The notes under the pieces: generated by a model | Database searches by the model: none | The model's input: only the letters and a program-made list of their open reading frames with translations | What the model was told of the DNA's origin: nothing | From: Corynebacterium marinum DSM 44953 | GTDB taxonomy: Bacteria; Actinomycetota; Actinomycetes; Mycobacteriales; Mycobacteriaceae | NCBI RefSeq assembly: GCF_000835165.1 | Contig: NZ_CP007790.1 | Location: 1,860,001-1,924,000, forward strand | Length of the DNA: 64,000 nt | Direction of reading: 5' to 3' | Part shown: positions 23,642 to 32,793 of the stretch, one piece after another | Numbering within the stretch: the stretch's first letter is position 1 | How the letters are laid out: each line of letters opens with the position of its first letter | Program-made: the position numbers and the translations under genes

Positions 23642-24907
23642 CTACCCCAGGAAAGGCGTGAGGGCGGCCGAGTGCTTGGCCAGGCGTTCCAGGCGGGACT
23701 CGGTCATGGAGGCGATCTGGTCGATGACCACGCGCTGGCGCCCGGCATCTGACTCGGCCTCGTTCCACCACTGGCGGTACATCGGGTCGAGCGAACCCGG
23801 CGCGCCGGCGGTGAGGTAGTCGAAGACCCGGAAAACGCGTTCGCGCTGACGGTCCTGGCGGGCGATGTGCACCGGCGCGTCCATGACGTAGAGCACGGCG
23901 ATGGTCTTGAGCAGGGTCACCTCGGCCTGGGCCTGCGGCGGGATGATCAGGTTGCCGTGCTGGCGGCCGAGTGTGCCCTGCGCGCAGGTGGCGTCGATGG
24001 TGGTGCCCACATAGCGGCCGACCAGTTCGGAGGTCAGGCGCTTGAGGCCCGCGTAGCCGCGCAGGGAGTGGTCGAAGTCGGCGGCGTGGTGGACGACGTT
24101 GAGCTCGCGGAGGGAGCCGGCGGCGTCGAGAAGCTCTTCGGGGGTGCCGCCGAAGGCGCGGGCGCCCTTCTCCGCCAGCGCGGCGAGTTCGACGAGGTCC
24201 CACAGGACGCGGAGGGTGATGCGGCCGGAGACGATGCCGTCCTCGACGTCGTGGACCGAATAGGCGATGTCGTCAGACCAGTCCATGGTCTGCGCCTCCA
24301 TCGAGGGGCGCTGGTCGGTGTGGCCTGCGCGGAGCCAGGCGAGGATGTGCGCGTCCTCGTCGTAACAGCCGTACTTGGCGTTGACGGTGCCGTCCGGGTT
24401 GGTGCGGGTGCGCGGGTACTTGCAGGCGGCGTCGAGCGCGGCGCGGGTGAGGTTGAGGCCGAAGCTCTCCCCCGCCGGGGAGACGGTCTTCGGCTCCAGC
24501 CGGCTGAGGATGCGCAGGGTCTGGGCGTTGCCCTCGAAGCCGCCGCAGTCGGCGGCGACCTCGTTGAGCGCGACCTCCCCGTTGTGGCCGTAGGGCGGGT
24601 GGCCGATGTCGTGGGTGAGGCCGGCCATCTCGCACAGGTCCGGGTCCAGGCCCAGACCGGTGCCGATGCCGCGGGCGATCTGCGCGACCTCCAGGGAGTG
24701 GGTCAGGCGGGTGCGCGGGGTGTCTCCGTCGCGGGGACCCACGACCTGGGTCTTGTCGGCCAGCCTGCGCAGCGCGGCGGAATGCAGGACCCGGGCGCGA
24801 TCGCGGCCGAAGTCGCCCCGGTGGTCGGGGGTCGACTCGTCGAACTCGCTGCCCTTCGGGCCCTCATGGTGCCGGCGTTCGATGTCGGCGGCGGTGTATG
24901 CGTACAT
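23642..24907 (-). CDS. dgt: Deoxyguanosinetriphosphate triphosphohydrolase-like protein
   Basis: An HD-domain dNTPase of 421 residues that would hydrolyse dNTPs to nucleosides and triphosphate, adjusting dNTP pools. The metal-binding H..HD..D set is visible: RLTHSLEVAQIARGI, then GLTHDIGHPPYGHNGE, and DWSDDIAYSVHDVEDG. The C-terminal dGTPase region (ALYVMDAPVHIARQDRQR region) is present. It lies between the dgt-side repeat copy B and a YdcF-family gene 6 bases upstream in the same direction. Its place near dnaG is usual in corynebacteria. Confidence 0.93.
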   Translation of the reverse strand: MYAYTAADIERRHHEGPKGSEFDESTPDHRGDFGRDRARVLHSAALRRLADKTQVVGPRDGDTPRTRLTHSLEVAQIARGIGTGLGLDPDLCEMAGLTHDIGHPPYGHNGEVALNEVAADCGGFEGNAQTLRILSRLEPKTVSPAGESFGLNLTRAALDAACKYPRTRTNPDGTVNAKYGCYDEDAHILAWLRAGHTDQRPSMEAQTMDWSDDIAYSVHDVEDGIVSGRITLRVLWDLVELAALAEKGARAFGGTPEELLDAAGSLRELNVVHHAADFDHSLRGYAGLKRLTSELVGRYVGTTIDATCAQGTLGRQHGNLIIPPQAQAEVTLLKTIAVLYVMDAPVHIARQDRQRERVFRVFDYLTAGAPGSLDPMYRQWWNEAESDAGRQRVVIDQIASMTESRLERLAKHSAALTPFLG

Positions 24908-24913
24908 GTGTCC

Positions 24914-25582
24914 TCAGTCCAGCTTGTCGGCAGCCAGCTTCTCGTGGCGGGCCCGGCGCGAGGGGCGCAGACCGGCCTGCAGCCCGCGCAACAACTCCTC
25001 CAGCCTATCCGCGTTCCCCCGCCCGAAGGCGCGGGACACATCGACGACCATCAGCCCGCCCGCCTCATGGGACAGGGTGAGCCACCACGATTTCCCCGGG
25101 AAACGCGTGGGGGAGGTCCGCGTGGGGCTGGCGAGAGCGTCGATCCCGGCCTGGCGGGCGAGGAGCTCGGCGCGCAGGGCGTGGTGGGGGTCGGTGACGA
25201 TGAGGGTCGTGCCGGGGTCGTGGTGCCTGGTCAGCGCGGCGTAGGAGCCGCGGGTGTCATTGCCTTCGGGGATCTCGGTGACGGCCTCTTCCGGAACGCC
25301 GCGGCTGATGAGGTACTCGCTGCCCGCGTGGGCCTCGGTGAACCGGTCTCCGGGCATCCTTCCGCCGAGGGTGTAGATGTGTTCCGCGCGGCCCCCGCGC
25401 CACAACAGCAGCGCGTGGTCGAGGCGCGCGGCGAACTGCTTCGAGGGGCGGCCGTCGTACTGCGCGGTGCCCGGCACCACCAGACTTCGGCGCGGGGCGG
25501 GGAGTCGGCGATGCCGGAGGGCGTGGAGGAGGATCCGGGCGGGGCCGGACATCAGCGCGGGAAAGAGGAGGTACAACTTCAC
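24914..25582 (-). CDS. YdcF/SanA-family (DUF218) protein
   Basis: The 222-residue product has a short hydrophobic N-terminus, then a DUF218 domain: LVVPGTAQYDGRPS, HIYTLGGRM, the acidic IPEGNDTRGSYAAL and LIVTDPHHALRAELL. The family is linked with cell-envelope functions but its reaction is uncertain. GTG at 25582 is preferred to an upstream TTG at 25615 that would overlap the divergent TPM gene. It is co-directional with dgt, 6 bases upstream of it. Confidence 0.8.
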   Translation of the reverse strand: MKLYLLFPALMSGPARILLHALRHRRLPAPRRSLVVPGTAQYDGRPSKQFAARLDHALLLWRGGRAEHIYTLGGRMPGDRFTEAHAGSEYLISRGVPEEAVTEIPEGNDTRGSYAALTRHHDPGTTLIVTDPHHALRAELLARQAGIDALASPTRTSPTRFPGKSWWLTLSHEAGGLMVVDVSRAFGRGNADRLEELLRGLQAGLRPSRRARHEKLAADKLD

Positions 25583-25593
25583 GGCTTCGACGG

Positions 25594-25599
25594 TAGTCT
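25594..25599 (+). promoter_or_regulatory. -10 box of the TPM-domain gene (leaderless)
   Basis: TAGTCT is 7 bases before the ATG at 25607, and no RBS is present. It falls in the 24-base divergent interval with the YdcF gene. Confidence 0.4.
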
Positions 25600-25606
25600 T
25601 GGCGGC

Positions 25607-27643
25607 ATGAAACAAACGCTCCCCCGCCCGAAGACCCTGGCCGCCGCCGCCGCGATCTCGGCGGCCTTCCTCGTCGGAGGCGCGCCATTGGCGATGGGGC
25701 TCGACAGCACCACCCAGGCGCAGACCGCCGTCGCCGGCACCATCGCGCCCGAGCGGCTATCTGCGCCGGTGACCGACCACTCGGGCGTGCTCGACGCCGC
25801 GCAGAGCAATGACCTGACGGAGAAGATCCAGCAGTACAAGATCGACGGCCAGAAGTCGATCTTCGTGGTGTTCCTGCCCAGCTTCGGCGGCATGAGCCCA
25901 GAGGCCTGGACGGAGCAGTCCGTGGCGCTCAACGGCGCCGGCAACACCGCCGTCGTCGCGATGGCCACGGAAGACCGCCAGTTCGGCATATACGGCGGCG
26001 ACGACTGGCAGCAGTCCGAACTGGACGACATGTACGACGCCGCCTTCCCCCAGCTGGTGGAGAGCAACTGGTTCGGTGCGGCCGACGCGGCCATCGACGC
26101 CGCCGCCGGTTCCGGCGAGATGTCCGGCGAGTCCTTCGCCTGGCTCGGCGGCGGAGCGGCAGCCGCGGTGGCCGCGGGCGGCGGCATCTGGGCGTATTCG
26201 CGCCGCAAGCGCAAGGAAACCTCGGCGGCCGTGCTGGAGGATTCCCGCGACATCGACCCCCGCGACACCGGCCGGCTGGCCAAGCTGCCGATGGAGACCC
26301 TCGAGCAGCTGGCGCACGACGAACTCGTCTCCACCGACGAATCCATCCGCCGCGGCCGGGAGGAACTGGACCTGGCCATCGCCGAATTCGGCCCCGAGCG
26401 CACCCGCTCCTTCACCCGCGCGATGAACCACTCCACCACCACGCTGCAGAAGGCCTTCGCCACCCAGCAGCGACTCAATGACGCCATCCCCGAGTCCGAG
26501 GCCGAGCGGCGCGCCATGCTCGTGGAGATCGTCTCCTCCTGCGGACAGGCCGACGACGCCCTGGAGGCCGAGGCCGCCAGCTTCGCCGACATGCGCAACC
26601 TGCTGGCTACCGCCGACCGCAAGATCGACGAGCTGACCCGCCGCACCGTCGACGTGCGCACCCGCCTCCCCCAGGCCACCTCCACGCTGGAGGGCCTGCA
26701 GGAGCGCTACTCCCCCGAGGTGCTGGCCTCCATTGCCGACAACATCACGTTGGCCACCGCCGCCCTCGACGAGGCCGAGAAGTCCCTGGCCGCCGCCCGC
26801 GAGCTGGAGTCGCTGCCCGCCGGCGAGCAGGGCGGACTGGTCGAGGCCATCCGCCACTCCGAGCACGCCATCGAACGCGCCGACCACATGCTCTCCAGCA
26901 TCGAACGCGCCGACGAGAACATCGCCACCGCCCGGTCCGGCATCGACGACCTCATCGCCGAGGTCGAGGGTGAAATCCGGGAGGCCGGCGACCTCAAGCG
27001 CCGCGGGGTTTCTGAAGGAGCACGGGCCGACTGGGCCGCCCTCGACGGTGTGGTCGGCCGGGCCATCACCACCCTGGAACAGTCCCGCGACCTGAAGACC
27101 AACGACCCGCTCGGCGCGTACACCCTGCTCTCCGACATCGACGCCGAGCTGGACCAGCAGCTGGACACCGTCCGCGAGACCACCGCCGACCAGTCCCGCC
27201 AGCTGCAGCTCCTGGACCACCAGCTCCAGGCCGCCAACTCCACCATCCAGGCCGCCGAGGACCTCATCGCCTCCCGCGGCCGGGTGGTCCAGTCCCAGGC
27301 CCGCACCTACCTGGCCGACGCCAAGCGACTGCAGGCCCAGGCCATCCAGCTGCGCACCTCCGACACCCGCACCGCCATCGAGGCGGCCCGGCAGGCGGCG
27401 GTGGCGGCCAAGCGGGCCTCCCGCCAGGCCCAGGCCGACGTGGACGACTACCAGCGCCGCCAGTTCCAGGGCCGCGGTGGCCGCGGCGGGTCCAACATGG
27501 GCGGCATCGTCACCGGCATCCTCATCAACGAGATCCTCTCCGGCGGTGGCCGGGGTGGCGGCTTCGGCGGAGGGTTCGGAGGCGGCTTTGGTGGTGGAGG
27601 CTTCGGCGGAGGCGGCGGAGGGTTCCGGGGCGGGTCTTTCTAA
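25607..27643 (+). CDS. TPM-domain secreted/membrane protein with long coiled coil and Gly-rich tail
   Basis: The product has 678 residues. A signal sequence (residues 8-30) leads to a TPM domain (about 48-165, VTDHSGVLDAAQSNDLTEKI, GNTAVVAMATEDRQFGIYG). A membrane segment follows (178-196) with a basic stop, then about 430 residues of predicted coiled coil rich in Glu/Ala/Arg, and a C-terminal Gly/Phe-rich tail after GRGGRGG. The orientation implies an outer TPM domain and an inner coiled coil. The TPM family includes photosystem repair phosphatases and envelope proteins; function here is unknown. Confidence 0.85.
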   Translation: MKQTLPRPKTLAAAAAISAAFLVGGAPLAMGLDSTTQAQTAVAGTIAPERLSAPVTDHSGVLDAAQSNDLTEKIQQYKIDGQKSIFVVFLPSFGGMSPEAWTEQSVALNGAGNTAVVAMATEDRQFGIYGGDDWQQSELDDMYDAAFPQLVESNWFGAADAAIDAAAGSGEMSGESFAWLGGGAAAAVAAGGGIWAYSRRKRKETSAAVLEDSRDIDPRDTGRLAKLPMETLEQLAHDELVSTDESIRRGREELDLAIAEFGPERTRSFTRAMNHSTTTLQKAFATQQRLNDAIPESEAERRAMLVEIVSSCGQADDALEAEAASFADMRNLLATADRKIDELTRRTVDVRTRLPQATSTLEGLQERYSPEVLASIADNITLATAALDEAEKSLAAARELESLPAGEQGGLVEAIRHSEHAIERADHMLSSIERADENIATARSGIDDLIAEVEGEIREAGDLKRRGVSEGARADWAALDGVVGRAITTLEQSRDLKTNDPLGAYTLLSDIDAELDQQLDTVRETTADQSRQLQLLDHQLQAANSTIQAAEDLIASRGRVVQSQARTYLADAKRLQAQAIQLRTSDTRTAIEAARQAAVAAKRASRQAQADVDDYQRRQFQGRGGRGGSNMGGIVTGILINEILSGGGRGGGFGGGFGGGFGGGGFGGGGGGFRGGSF

Positions 27644-27691
27644 CCTGCCAGGGCTGACCGACGGAAAGTATTGCGCGGCAGCCCCTCCTCC

Positions 27692-27784
27692 CTGCCTGGT
27701 CGAAATCAGGGGGAGGAGAGGAGGGGGCCCGGGGTCGAGAGCAGTGGTGAACTCCTCCGGGTGATCTCGACCAGGCGGGCAGGC
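27692..27784. terminator. Long inverted repeat between TPM gene and lipase-like gene
   Basis: cctgcctggtcga near 27692-27704 pairs with tcgaccaggcgggcagg near 27768-27784 with a small bulge. The loop is about 60 bases and purine-rich. It may be a terminator-like structure after the TPM gene. The interval 27644-27847 holds nothing else recognisable. Confidence 0.4.
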
Positions 27785-27847
27785 CACCCTACCCCAGCGC
27801 CTGGCGACCCACCTGCCAGATAGTTTCGGCGGCGATAGCATGGCCTC

Positions 27848-29440
27848 ATGGAGGCCCAACCGGAACGAAGTTCTCAACGCCAGCGTCAGGCCGTGGTGCT
27901 CATTCACGGCATAGGCGATCAACGGCCGATGGACACGTTGCGTGCGTTCATGGCGGGGATCGGTGTGCCGCAGTTCTACAGCAAGCCCCACCGCTACTCC
28001 GACAACTTTGAGCTGCGGCGCTTCTCCAGCTACGGGTCCCATCCGCGGCCGGAGACCGACTTCTTCGAGTTCTACTGGGCCCACCACTTCCCTGCCGGGC
28101 GACTGTTGGCCACGCTGCGGTGGCTGTTCGTGGACATCCTCTTCCGGCGCCGGTTCTGGGGCCATCAGCCGCCGCTGCGCAAGCCGATCGGCATCTTTCA
28201 GGTTGCTGTGACGGTTCTGGCGCTCATCCTCCTCATCGCTGTGGCGGACTCGCTGGGGCTCGACGTCGGGCTCGCCGCGAGCACCGCCGCGCTGTTCGGC
28301 CGGATACTCACGGTGGTTGCCGTCCTGGCCGTGCTGGTCGTGCTGCTCGCCGGCGGATTCCTGACCAGGTCGCTGGCTGACGCCAGGTTTTACCTCTCCC
28401 GTTCCCCCGGCAGCCTCAAGGCGCGCAACGAGATCCGGGCCGAGGGTCTTGCCCTGCTACATGCGCTGCACGATGCCGGGACCTACCAGCGTATCGTGAT
28501 TGTCGGCCACAGCCTCGGCTCGGTGATCGGCCTCGATCTGCTGCGCCTGGCCTGGGATGAACTGCGCCATCCTGACCCGGCCCTGGCCGATGCGCCCACG
28601 GATGAATACCCGACCACGCTGGCCGAGAACTTCGAGGCGGTGGTCGACGCACTTCCCCTGAATCCGGATGCGGAGGACATCGCGGAGTGGCAGCATGCCC
28701 AGCACGAACTGTGGGTCGAGTCCCGGCACCGGGGGATGCGCTGGCTGGTCACGGACTTCATCACGCTGGGTTCGCCCCTGGCGCACGCGGACTTCCTGCT
28801 CTCCCGGTCCAACGCCAGGTTCCAGGAGCGCAAGGCACAACGTGAATACCCGGAATGCCCGCCGATCGATGATCGCGGCGGGGTGTTCTACAGCCGCCGG
28901 TACACCGTGGAGGACGGGTGGTACACCCTGCGGGAGTCGCCCCGTAACGCCCTGGTGGCCCATCACGGTGCCCCGTTCGCGGTCACCCGCTGGTCGAACG
29001 CGTATTTTCCCCGGTGGTTATTCTTCGGCGACCTAGTGGGTGGCCCGCTGGCGCCGAAGTTCGGGCGGGGGATCCGGGACGTCGCCGTCCGGGCGCAGTC
29101 CCTCCGGAGGCGGTCTCTCCGGGACATCTTCCCCTGGGCGCACTCCCACTACTGGCGGCTGGATCCCGAGGCCGCTGCCGTCAACGAACTGGAGCAGGCG
29201 GCGCTCCGGCTGGAGAAGAATGCTGCCCATCAGAAGGTTGAGCTGCTCCGGCAGGAGATCCTGGACCGGAAGGAGTCCATCCAGCCGCGACGCAGGGAGC
29301 TGGACCAGTCTAGTGGCACCCGGGTGGCGTACCGGGCCCTGGTAGACTTCCTGACACTGAACAACCAGAAGGCGGCCAAGGATTATCCCCCACCGCCGGG
29401 ACCGCGGCTGCGCCGGCCGGTGCCGTTCCCGGATCTGTAA
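27848..29440 (+). CDS. Alpha/beta-hydrolase (lipase-like) membrane protein
   Basis: The 530-residue protein has an alpha/beta-hydrolase core with oxyanion-strand VVLIHGIGDQRP (residues 16-27) and nucleophile elbow GHSLGS (about 220). Two membrane segments are inserted between them (about 117-145 and 153-175), so the enzyme is membrane-anchored. A charged helical stretch with coiled-coil pattern is near the C-terminus. A Ser-hydrolase activity on lipid or ester is inferred; the substrate is unknown. A strong hairpin follows the gene. Confidence 0.75.
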   Translation: MEAQPERSSQRQRQAVVLIHGIGDQRPMDTLRAFMAGIGVPQFYSKPHRYSDNFELRRFSSYGSHPRPETDFFEFYWAHHFPAGRLLATLRWLFVDILFRRRFWGHQPPLRKPIGIFQVAVTVLALILLIAVADSLGLDVGLAASTAALFGRILTVVAVLAVLVVLLAGGFLTRSLADARFYLSRSPGSLKARNEIRAEGLALLHALHDAGTYQRIVIVGHSLGSVIGLDLLRLAWDELRHPDPALADAPTDEYPTTLAENFEAVVDALPLNPDAEDIAEWQHAQHELWVESRHRGMRWLVTDFITLGSPLAHADFLLSRSNARFQERKAQREYPECPPIDDRGGVFYSRRYTVEDGWYTLRESPRNALVAHHGAPFAVTRWSNAYFPRWLFFGDLVGGPLAPKFGRGIRDVAVRAQSLRRRSLRDIFPWAHSHYWRLDPEAAAVNELEQAALRLEKNAAHQKVELLRQEILDRKESIQPRRRELDQSSGTRVAYRALVDFLTLNNQKAAKDYPPPPGPRLRRPVPFPDL

Positions 29441-29495
29441 CGGCGCCGGGGCCGGGTCGGGGCCTGGCCAGGGTACACCCTGCAAAGATGGCTGT

Positions 29496-29517
29496 ACCCG
29501 GTGCACCTGCACCGGGT
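29496..29517 (+). terminator. Bidirectional terminator-like hairpin
   Basis: A 10-bp perfect inverted repeat (acccggtgca / tgcaccgggt) with a 2-base centre lies between the convergent lipase-like gene and the 29580-30035 gene. Flanking bases extend it with weaker pairs. Confidence 0.5.
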
Positions 29518-29579
29518 GTAACCAGGTTGGCCGGGGATAACCCCCTGCCAGGCGACCAGACGCAGCCCGCCCCCGGCAC

Positions 29580-30035
29580 CTACATCCGCGGCCTGCGCAC
29601 CGGCGAGTCGACGAGGACGCAGCCCCAGGATAAGAAGACGGCGTCGATAAGCGGGAGGTCGGACCAGGCCGCACCGGGGTGCACCTCAACGCGGCCGCTG
29701 ATCAGCGGGCGGATGTGGGCGACGATGTCGCCGTCCGCGTCGAGGATGTGACGTTCCTTGCGCCAGACGGAGGTGCGCCGCAGGGTGTATGTCCGGCCGT
29801 CGCAGTCGGAGTCGAGGCAGCCGACTGTCAAGCCGTTCTGGGACATGGTGAACACGCGGCCGTCGCCGGTGGTGGCGCGGGCGCGGAACCGGTAGGGGCC
29901 GGGCTCGGACTCGATGAGCATGCGTTCGGAGTCGAAAAAGATGACGTCCGAACGGACCCTGGCCACGGTGTCGCGCCGGGTGTCGAAGAGCTCGTTGCCC
30001 ACCCAGACCCAGTAGTCGGTGCCCGCGTGCTCCAT
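29580..30035 (-). CDS. Hypothetical protein, beta-rich
   Basis: The 151-residue product has alternating beta-like segments and no signal peptide or membrane span. It has a Cys pair in VGCLDSDCDG that could bind metal or form a disulfide. It lies 3 bases after the next gene on the same strand, so the two are one operon after glyS. I do not recognise the family. The pattern resembles scramblase/LURP-type beta barrels only loosely. Confidence 0.55.
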   Translation of the reverse strand: MEHAGTDYWVWVGNELFDTRRDTVARVRSDVIFFDSERMLIESEPGPYRFRARATTGDGRVFTMSQNGLTVGCLDSDCDGRTYTLRRTSVWRKERHILDADGDIVAHIRPLISGRVEVHPGAAWSDLPLIDAVFLSWGCVLVDSPVRRPRM

Positions 30036-30038
30036 GGG

Positions 30039-30545
30039 CTAGAAGATGAACGCCAGGATCGCGATGACGGACATGACGGCCAGCGTGCCGATGAGCACCA
30101 GCGAGGAGCGGCCGAGGCGGGACTCCAGCACCATGCGGGCCAGCCAGCTCAGGCCGGCGACATCCTCGACGGGCAGGTCGGTCTCGCCCTCGAACTCTAG
30201 GATCGCCTTGCGCACGCCGTTGCCGCCGCCGGAGAACTGGGCGATCTTGCTGCCCTGCTCGTCCTCGACGATCCAGTTGGTGGAGGACTCGTTGATGAAG
30301 GTGAAGGTGCGCTCGCCCAGGGTGGCGCGGATGTTCTTGGCGCGGCCGAAGTTGGCCGGCGCGTCGAGTACCCGACCGTCCGGGAGGGTGGCCTTCGCAC
30401 CCTTCTCCTTGTCGAAGTGCAGGCCCCAGACCTGGCCGTCCACGGAGGCGTCCTCCCCGGTGAAGCGGCCGAGTACGGTGGGCCCGTCCTCGGCGAGGAG
30501 GACGGGGGCGTCCGTGTCGGTGCGGTCCCAGCTGGTGTAATGCAC
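30039..30545 (-). CDS. Hypothetical protein with C-terminal membrane anchor
   Basis: The 168-residue protein has a beta-rich body (FINESSTNWIVEDEQGSKIAQF) and one C-terminal hydrophobic helix (about residues 148-168), so it is probably tail-anchored with the body inside the cell. It starts 2 bases after the glyS stop and is likely co-transcribed with it and with the following gene. The function is unknown. The body resembles the neighbouring 151-residue protein in its beta pattern, so the pair may be related. Confidence 0.6.
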   Translation of the reverse strand: MHYTSWDRTDTDAPVLLAEDGPTVLGRFTGEDASVDGQVWGLHFDKEKGAKATLPDGRVLDAPANFGRAKNIRATLGERTFTFINESSTNWIVEDEQGSKIAQFSGGGNGVRKAILEFEGETDLPVEDVAGLSWLARMVLESRLGRSSLVLIGTLAVMSVIAILAFIF

Positions 30546-30547
30546 GG

Positions 30548-31927
30548 TTAGCAGCCGATCAGGCGCTGCGCCAGGTAGCCCTGCAGCTCATCCAGCGGCA
30601 CGCGCTCCTGCTCCATGGTGTCGCGCTCGCGGACGGTGACGGCGTTGTCCTCGAGGGTGTCGAAGTCCACGGTCACGCAGAACGGGGTGCCGATCTCGTC
30701 CTGGCGGCGGTAACGGCGGCCGATGGCGCCGGAGGTGTCGTAGTCGATGTTCCAGAGCTTGCGCAGGTCGGCGGCGATCTTCTCGGCCGGGCCGGCCAGC
30801 TCCGGCTTCTTCGACAGCGGCAGGACGGCGACCTTCACCGGGGACAGACGGCGGTCGAGCTTGAGCACGACGCGCTTATCCACCCCGCCCTTGGAGTTGG
30901 GCGCCTCATCCTCGGTGTAGGCGTCGACGAGGAAGGCCATGAAGGCGCGGCCCAGGCCGGCGGCCGGCTCGATGACGAAGGGGATCCACCGCTCGTTGGC
31001 CTCCTGGTCGAAGTAGGACAGATCCTCACCGGAGCCCTCGGAGTGCACGCGCAGGTCGTAGTCGGTGCGGTTGGCGATGCCCTCCAGCTCGCCCCACTTG
31101 GTGCCCGCGAAGTTGTAGGCGTACTCGACGTCGACCGTGCGCTTGGAGTAGTGGGACAGCTTCTCCTTGGGGTGCTCGTAGAGGCGCAGGTTGTCGGGGC
31201 TGATGCCCAGGTCGATGTACCACTGCAGGCGGTCGTCGATCCACTTCTGGTGCCATTCCTCGTCCTCGCCCGGCTTGACGAAGAACTCCATCTCCATCTG
31301 CTCGAACTCGCGGGTGCGGAAGATGAAGTTGCCCGGGGTGATCTCGTTGCGGAAGGACTTGCCGATGTTGGCGATGCCGAACGGCGGCTTCATGCGCGCG
31401 GAGGTCATGACGTTCTTGAAGTTGATGAAGATGCCCTGCGCGGTCTCCGGGCGGAGGTAGTGCAGGCCCTCCTCGTCGTCGACGGGGCCCAGGAAGGTCT
31501 TGAGCAGGCCGGAGAAGGCCTTCGGCTCGGTCCAGTTGCCCGGCTGGCCGGTCTCCGGGTCATTGATGTCGGCGAGGCCGTTGGCCGGCGGGTGGCCGTG
31601 CTTCTCCTCGTAGGCCTCGAGCAGGTGGTCGGCGCGGTAGCGCTTGTGCGTGTGCAGCGATTCGACCAGCGGGTCGGTGAAGACCTCGACGTGGCCGGAG
31701 GTGACCCACACCTGGCGCGGCTGGATGATGGAGGTGTCCACGCCGACGACGTCGGGGCGGGAGGTGACCATGTGGCGCCACCACTGGCGCTTGATGTTCT
31801 CCTTGAGCTCGACACCGAGCGGGCCGTAGTCCCATGCGGAGCGCGAACCTCCGTAGATGTCGCCGGCCTGGTAGACGAGGCCGCGGCGCTTGCACAGGTT
31901 GACTACGGTATCGATGACGGACGCCAT
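30548..31927 (-). CDS. glyS: Glycine-tRNA ligase, single-chain type
   Basis: A class II aminoacyl-tRNA synthetase of 459 residues that charges tRNA-Gly. Seen motifs: [20 protein letters not shown] at the N-terminus, [33 protein letters not shown] (motif 2) and [14 protein letters not shown] (motif 3). A C-terminal anticodon-binding domain contains [10 protein letters not shown]. The alpha2-type length fits actinobacterial GlyRS. It is divergent from the arsR-zur operon. Gene order with arsR and zur is conserved in corynebacteria, from memory. Confidence 0.97.
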   Translation of the reverse strand: MASVIDTVVNLCKRRGLVYQAGDIYGGSRSAWDYGPLGVELKENIKRQWWRHMVTSRPDVVGVDTSIIQPRQVWVTSGHVEVFTDPLVESLHTHKRYRADHLLEAYEEKHGHPPANGLADINDPETGQPGNWTEPKAFSGLLKTFLGPVDDEEGLHYLRPETAQGIFINFKNVMTSARMKPPFGIANIGKSFRNEITPGNFIFRTREFEQMEMEFFVKPGEDEEWHQKWIDDRLQWYIDLGISPDNLRLYEHPKEKLSHYSKRTVDVEYAYNFAGTKWGELEGIANRTDYDLRVHSEGSGEDLSYFDQEANERWIPFVIEPAAGLGRAFMAFLVDAYTEDEAPNSKGGVDKRVVLKLDRRLSPVKVAVLPLSKKPELAGPAEKIAADLRKLWNIDYDTSGAIGRRYRRQDEIGTPFCVTVDFDTLEDNAVTVRERDTMEQERVPLDELQGYLAQRLIGC

Positions 31928-32233
31928 GTGGCTTCAGACTCCTCTGGTAGGGGGCAAGTCGAGTTGATTGAGGAAGAGTCTAGCCGTCCCGGGTTCCCGG
32001 GGCTGGCGGGGGGTTGAGGGGCCCGAAACGGGGTACCTGTATTTCCTCAGGCAGCGTCTTATTTTTCTCTCAACGCTTAAATGTCTAAACTGGAAATACC
32101 CCCGGTTCCGTCGCGAACTCAGCACGTGGCGACACGAACGGAACCCCCGAGGCGCACGACCTTCTCCATCAATGGTCTAGATCACTCTCAGACCACAGAA
32201 TCTGGTCCACATGTCGAATAGATCTGAGTTGCA
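31928..32233. promoter_or_regulatory. Divergent region between glyS and arsR
   Basis: 306 bases without a gene. A hairpin pairs ggttccgt (32104-32111) with acggaacc (32138-32145), with an inner tcgc/gcga pair. A GC-rich stretch lies near glyS, and short direct/inverted repeats (tctagatc, gacca/tggtc) occur at 32173-32214 before arsR. Clear -35/-10 pairs could not be fixed. No T-box or riboswitch was recognised. Confidence 0.4.
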
Positions 32234-32713
32234 ATGAATAACCTTTCGGAGACCGATCTGGCAGCCGCCGAGTCCATCATCGGCGCTCTCGATTCCCGCC
32301 TGCGGGTCCAGATCATCGCGCGTCTGTCCACCCGCGACCACTTCGTCCACGAGCTCGTCACCGGTCTCGGCAAATCCCAGCCGCTGATCAGCCAGCACCT
32401 CCGCGTGCTCAAACGCGCCGGCATCGTCGACTCCCAGCGCCGGGGCCGCGAGGTCATCTACCGCCTCGTGCTCCCCGAGGCTTCCGAGCTTATCGACGCC
32501 GCCGTCAACCTCGGCCGCCACGCCCGCGCCCGGCAGGAGTCCCGCCTCCACGCCGACGTCATCCAGATCGGGCCGCGTGACCAACCCCGCGGCTCAGGCA
32601 CCGAGGAGGACCCCGTGGCGCAGCTCGCCCACGCACCCGCCGCCGCGGCCTACGACGTCGCCCCGGAGACCATCCCCGCACCGGCCCCCGTCCCGCCTGC
32701 CCCCCACAACTGA
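32234..32713 (+). CDS. ArsR-family regulator in the zur operon
   Basis: The 159-residue protein has a winged-helix domain in its first 95 residues: ALDSRLRVQIIARL, the helix GKSQPLISQHLRVLKRAG and the wing SQRRGREVIYRLV. A Pro/Ala-rich, low-complexity tail runs from about residue 115 to the end. A His-rich or Cys metal site is not obvious in the core, though DHFVHEL offers His residues near helix 3. It precedes zur by 80 bases on the same strand, a conserved corynebacterial pair, so zinc-related regulation is likely but inferred. Confidence 0.85.
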   Translation: MNNLSETDLAAAESIIGALDSRLRVQIIARLSTRDHFVHELVTGLGKSQPLISQHLRVLKRAGIVDSQRRGREVIYRLVLPEASELIDAAVNLGRHARARQESRLHADVIQIGPRDQPRGSGTEEDPVAQLAHAPAAAAYDVAPETIPAPAPVPPAPHN

Positions 32714-32793
32714 CAGGGCCTGCCCGAGGCGGGGTTTATGTGGATAATGGGACGCGTCCCCCACGTCCCGATCCTCACAGGAAGAGGATGGCC

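Noticed and set aside
23867..25606. Long plus-strand frame running from inside dgt into the TPM gene
   Set aside because: The part before 25607 is antisense to dgt and the YdcF gene and has low-complexity composition; only the part from the signal peptide on is a real protein.
31928..32233. T-box or glycine riboswitch upstream of glyS
   Set aside because: No T-box core sequence, anticodon-like specifier stem or glycine aptamer core could be identified.
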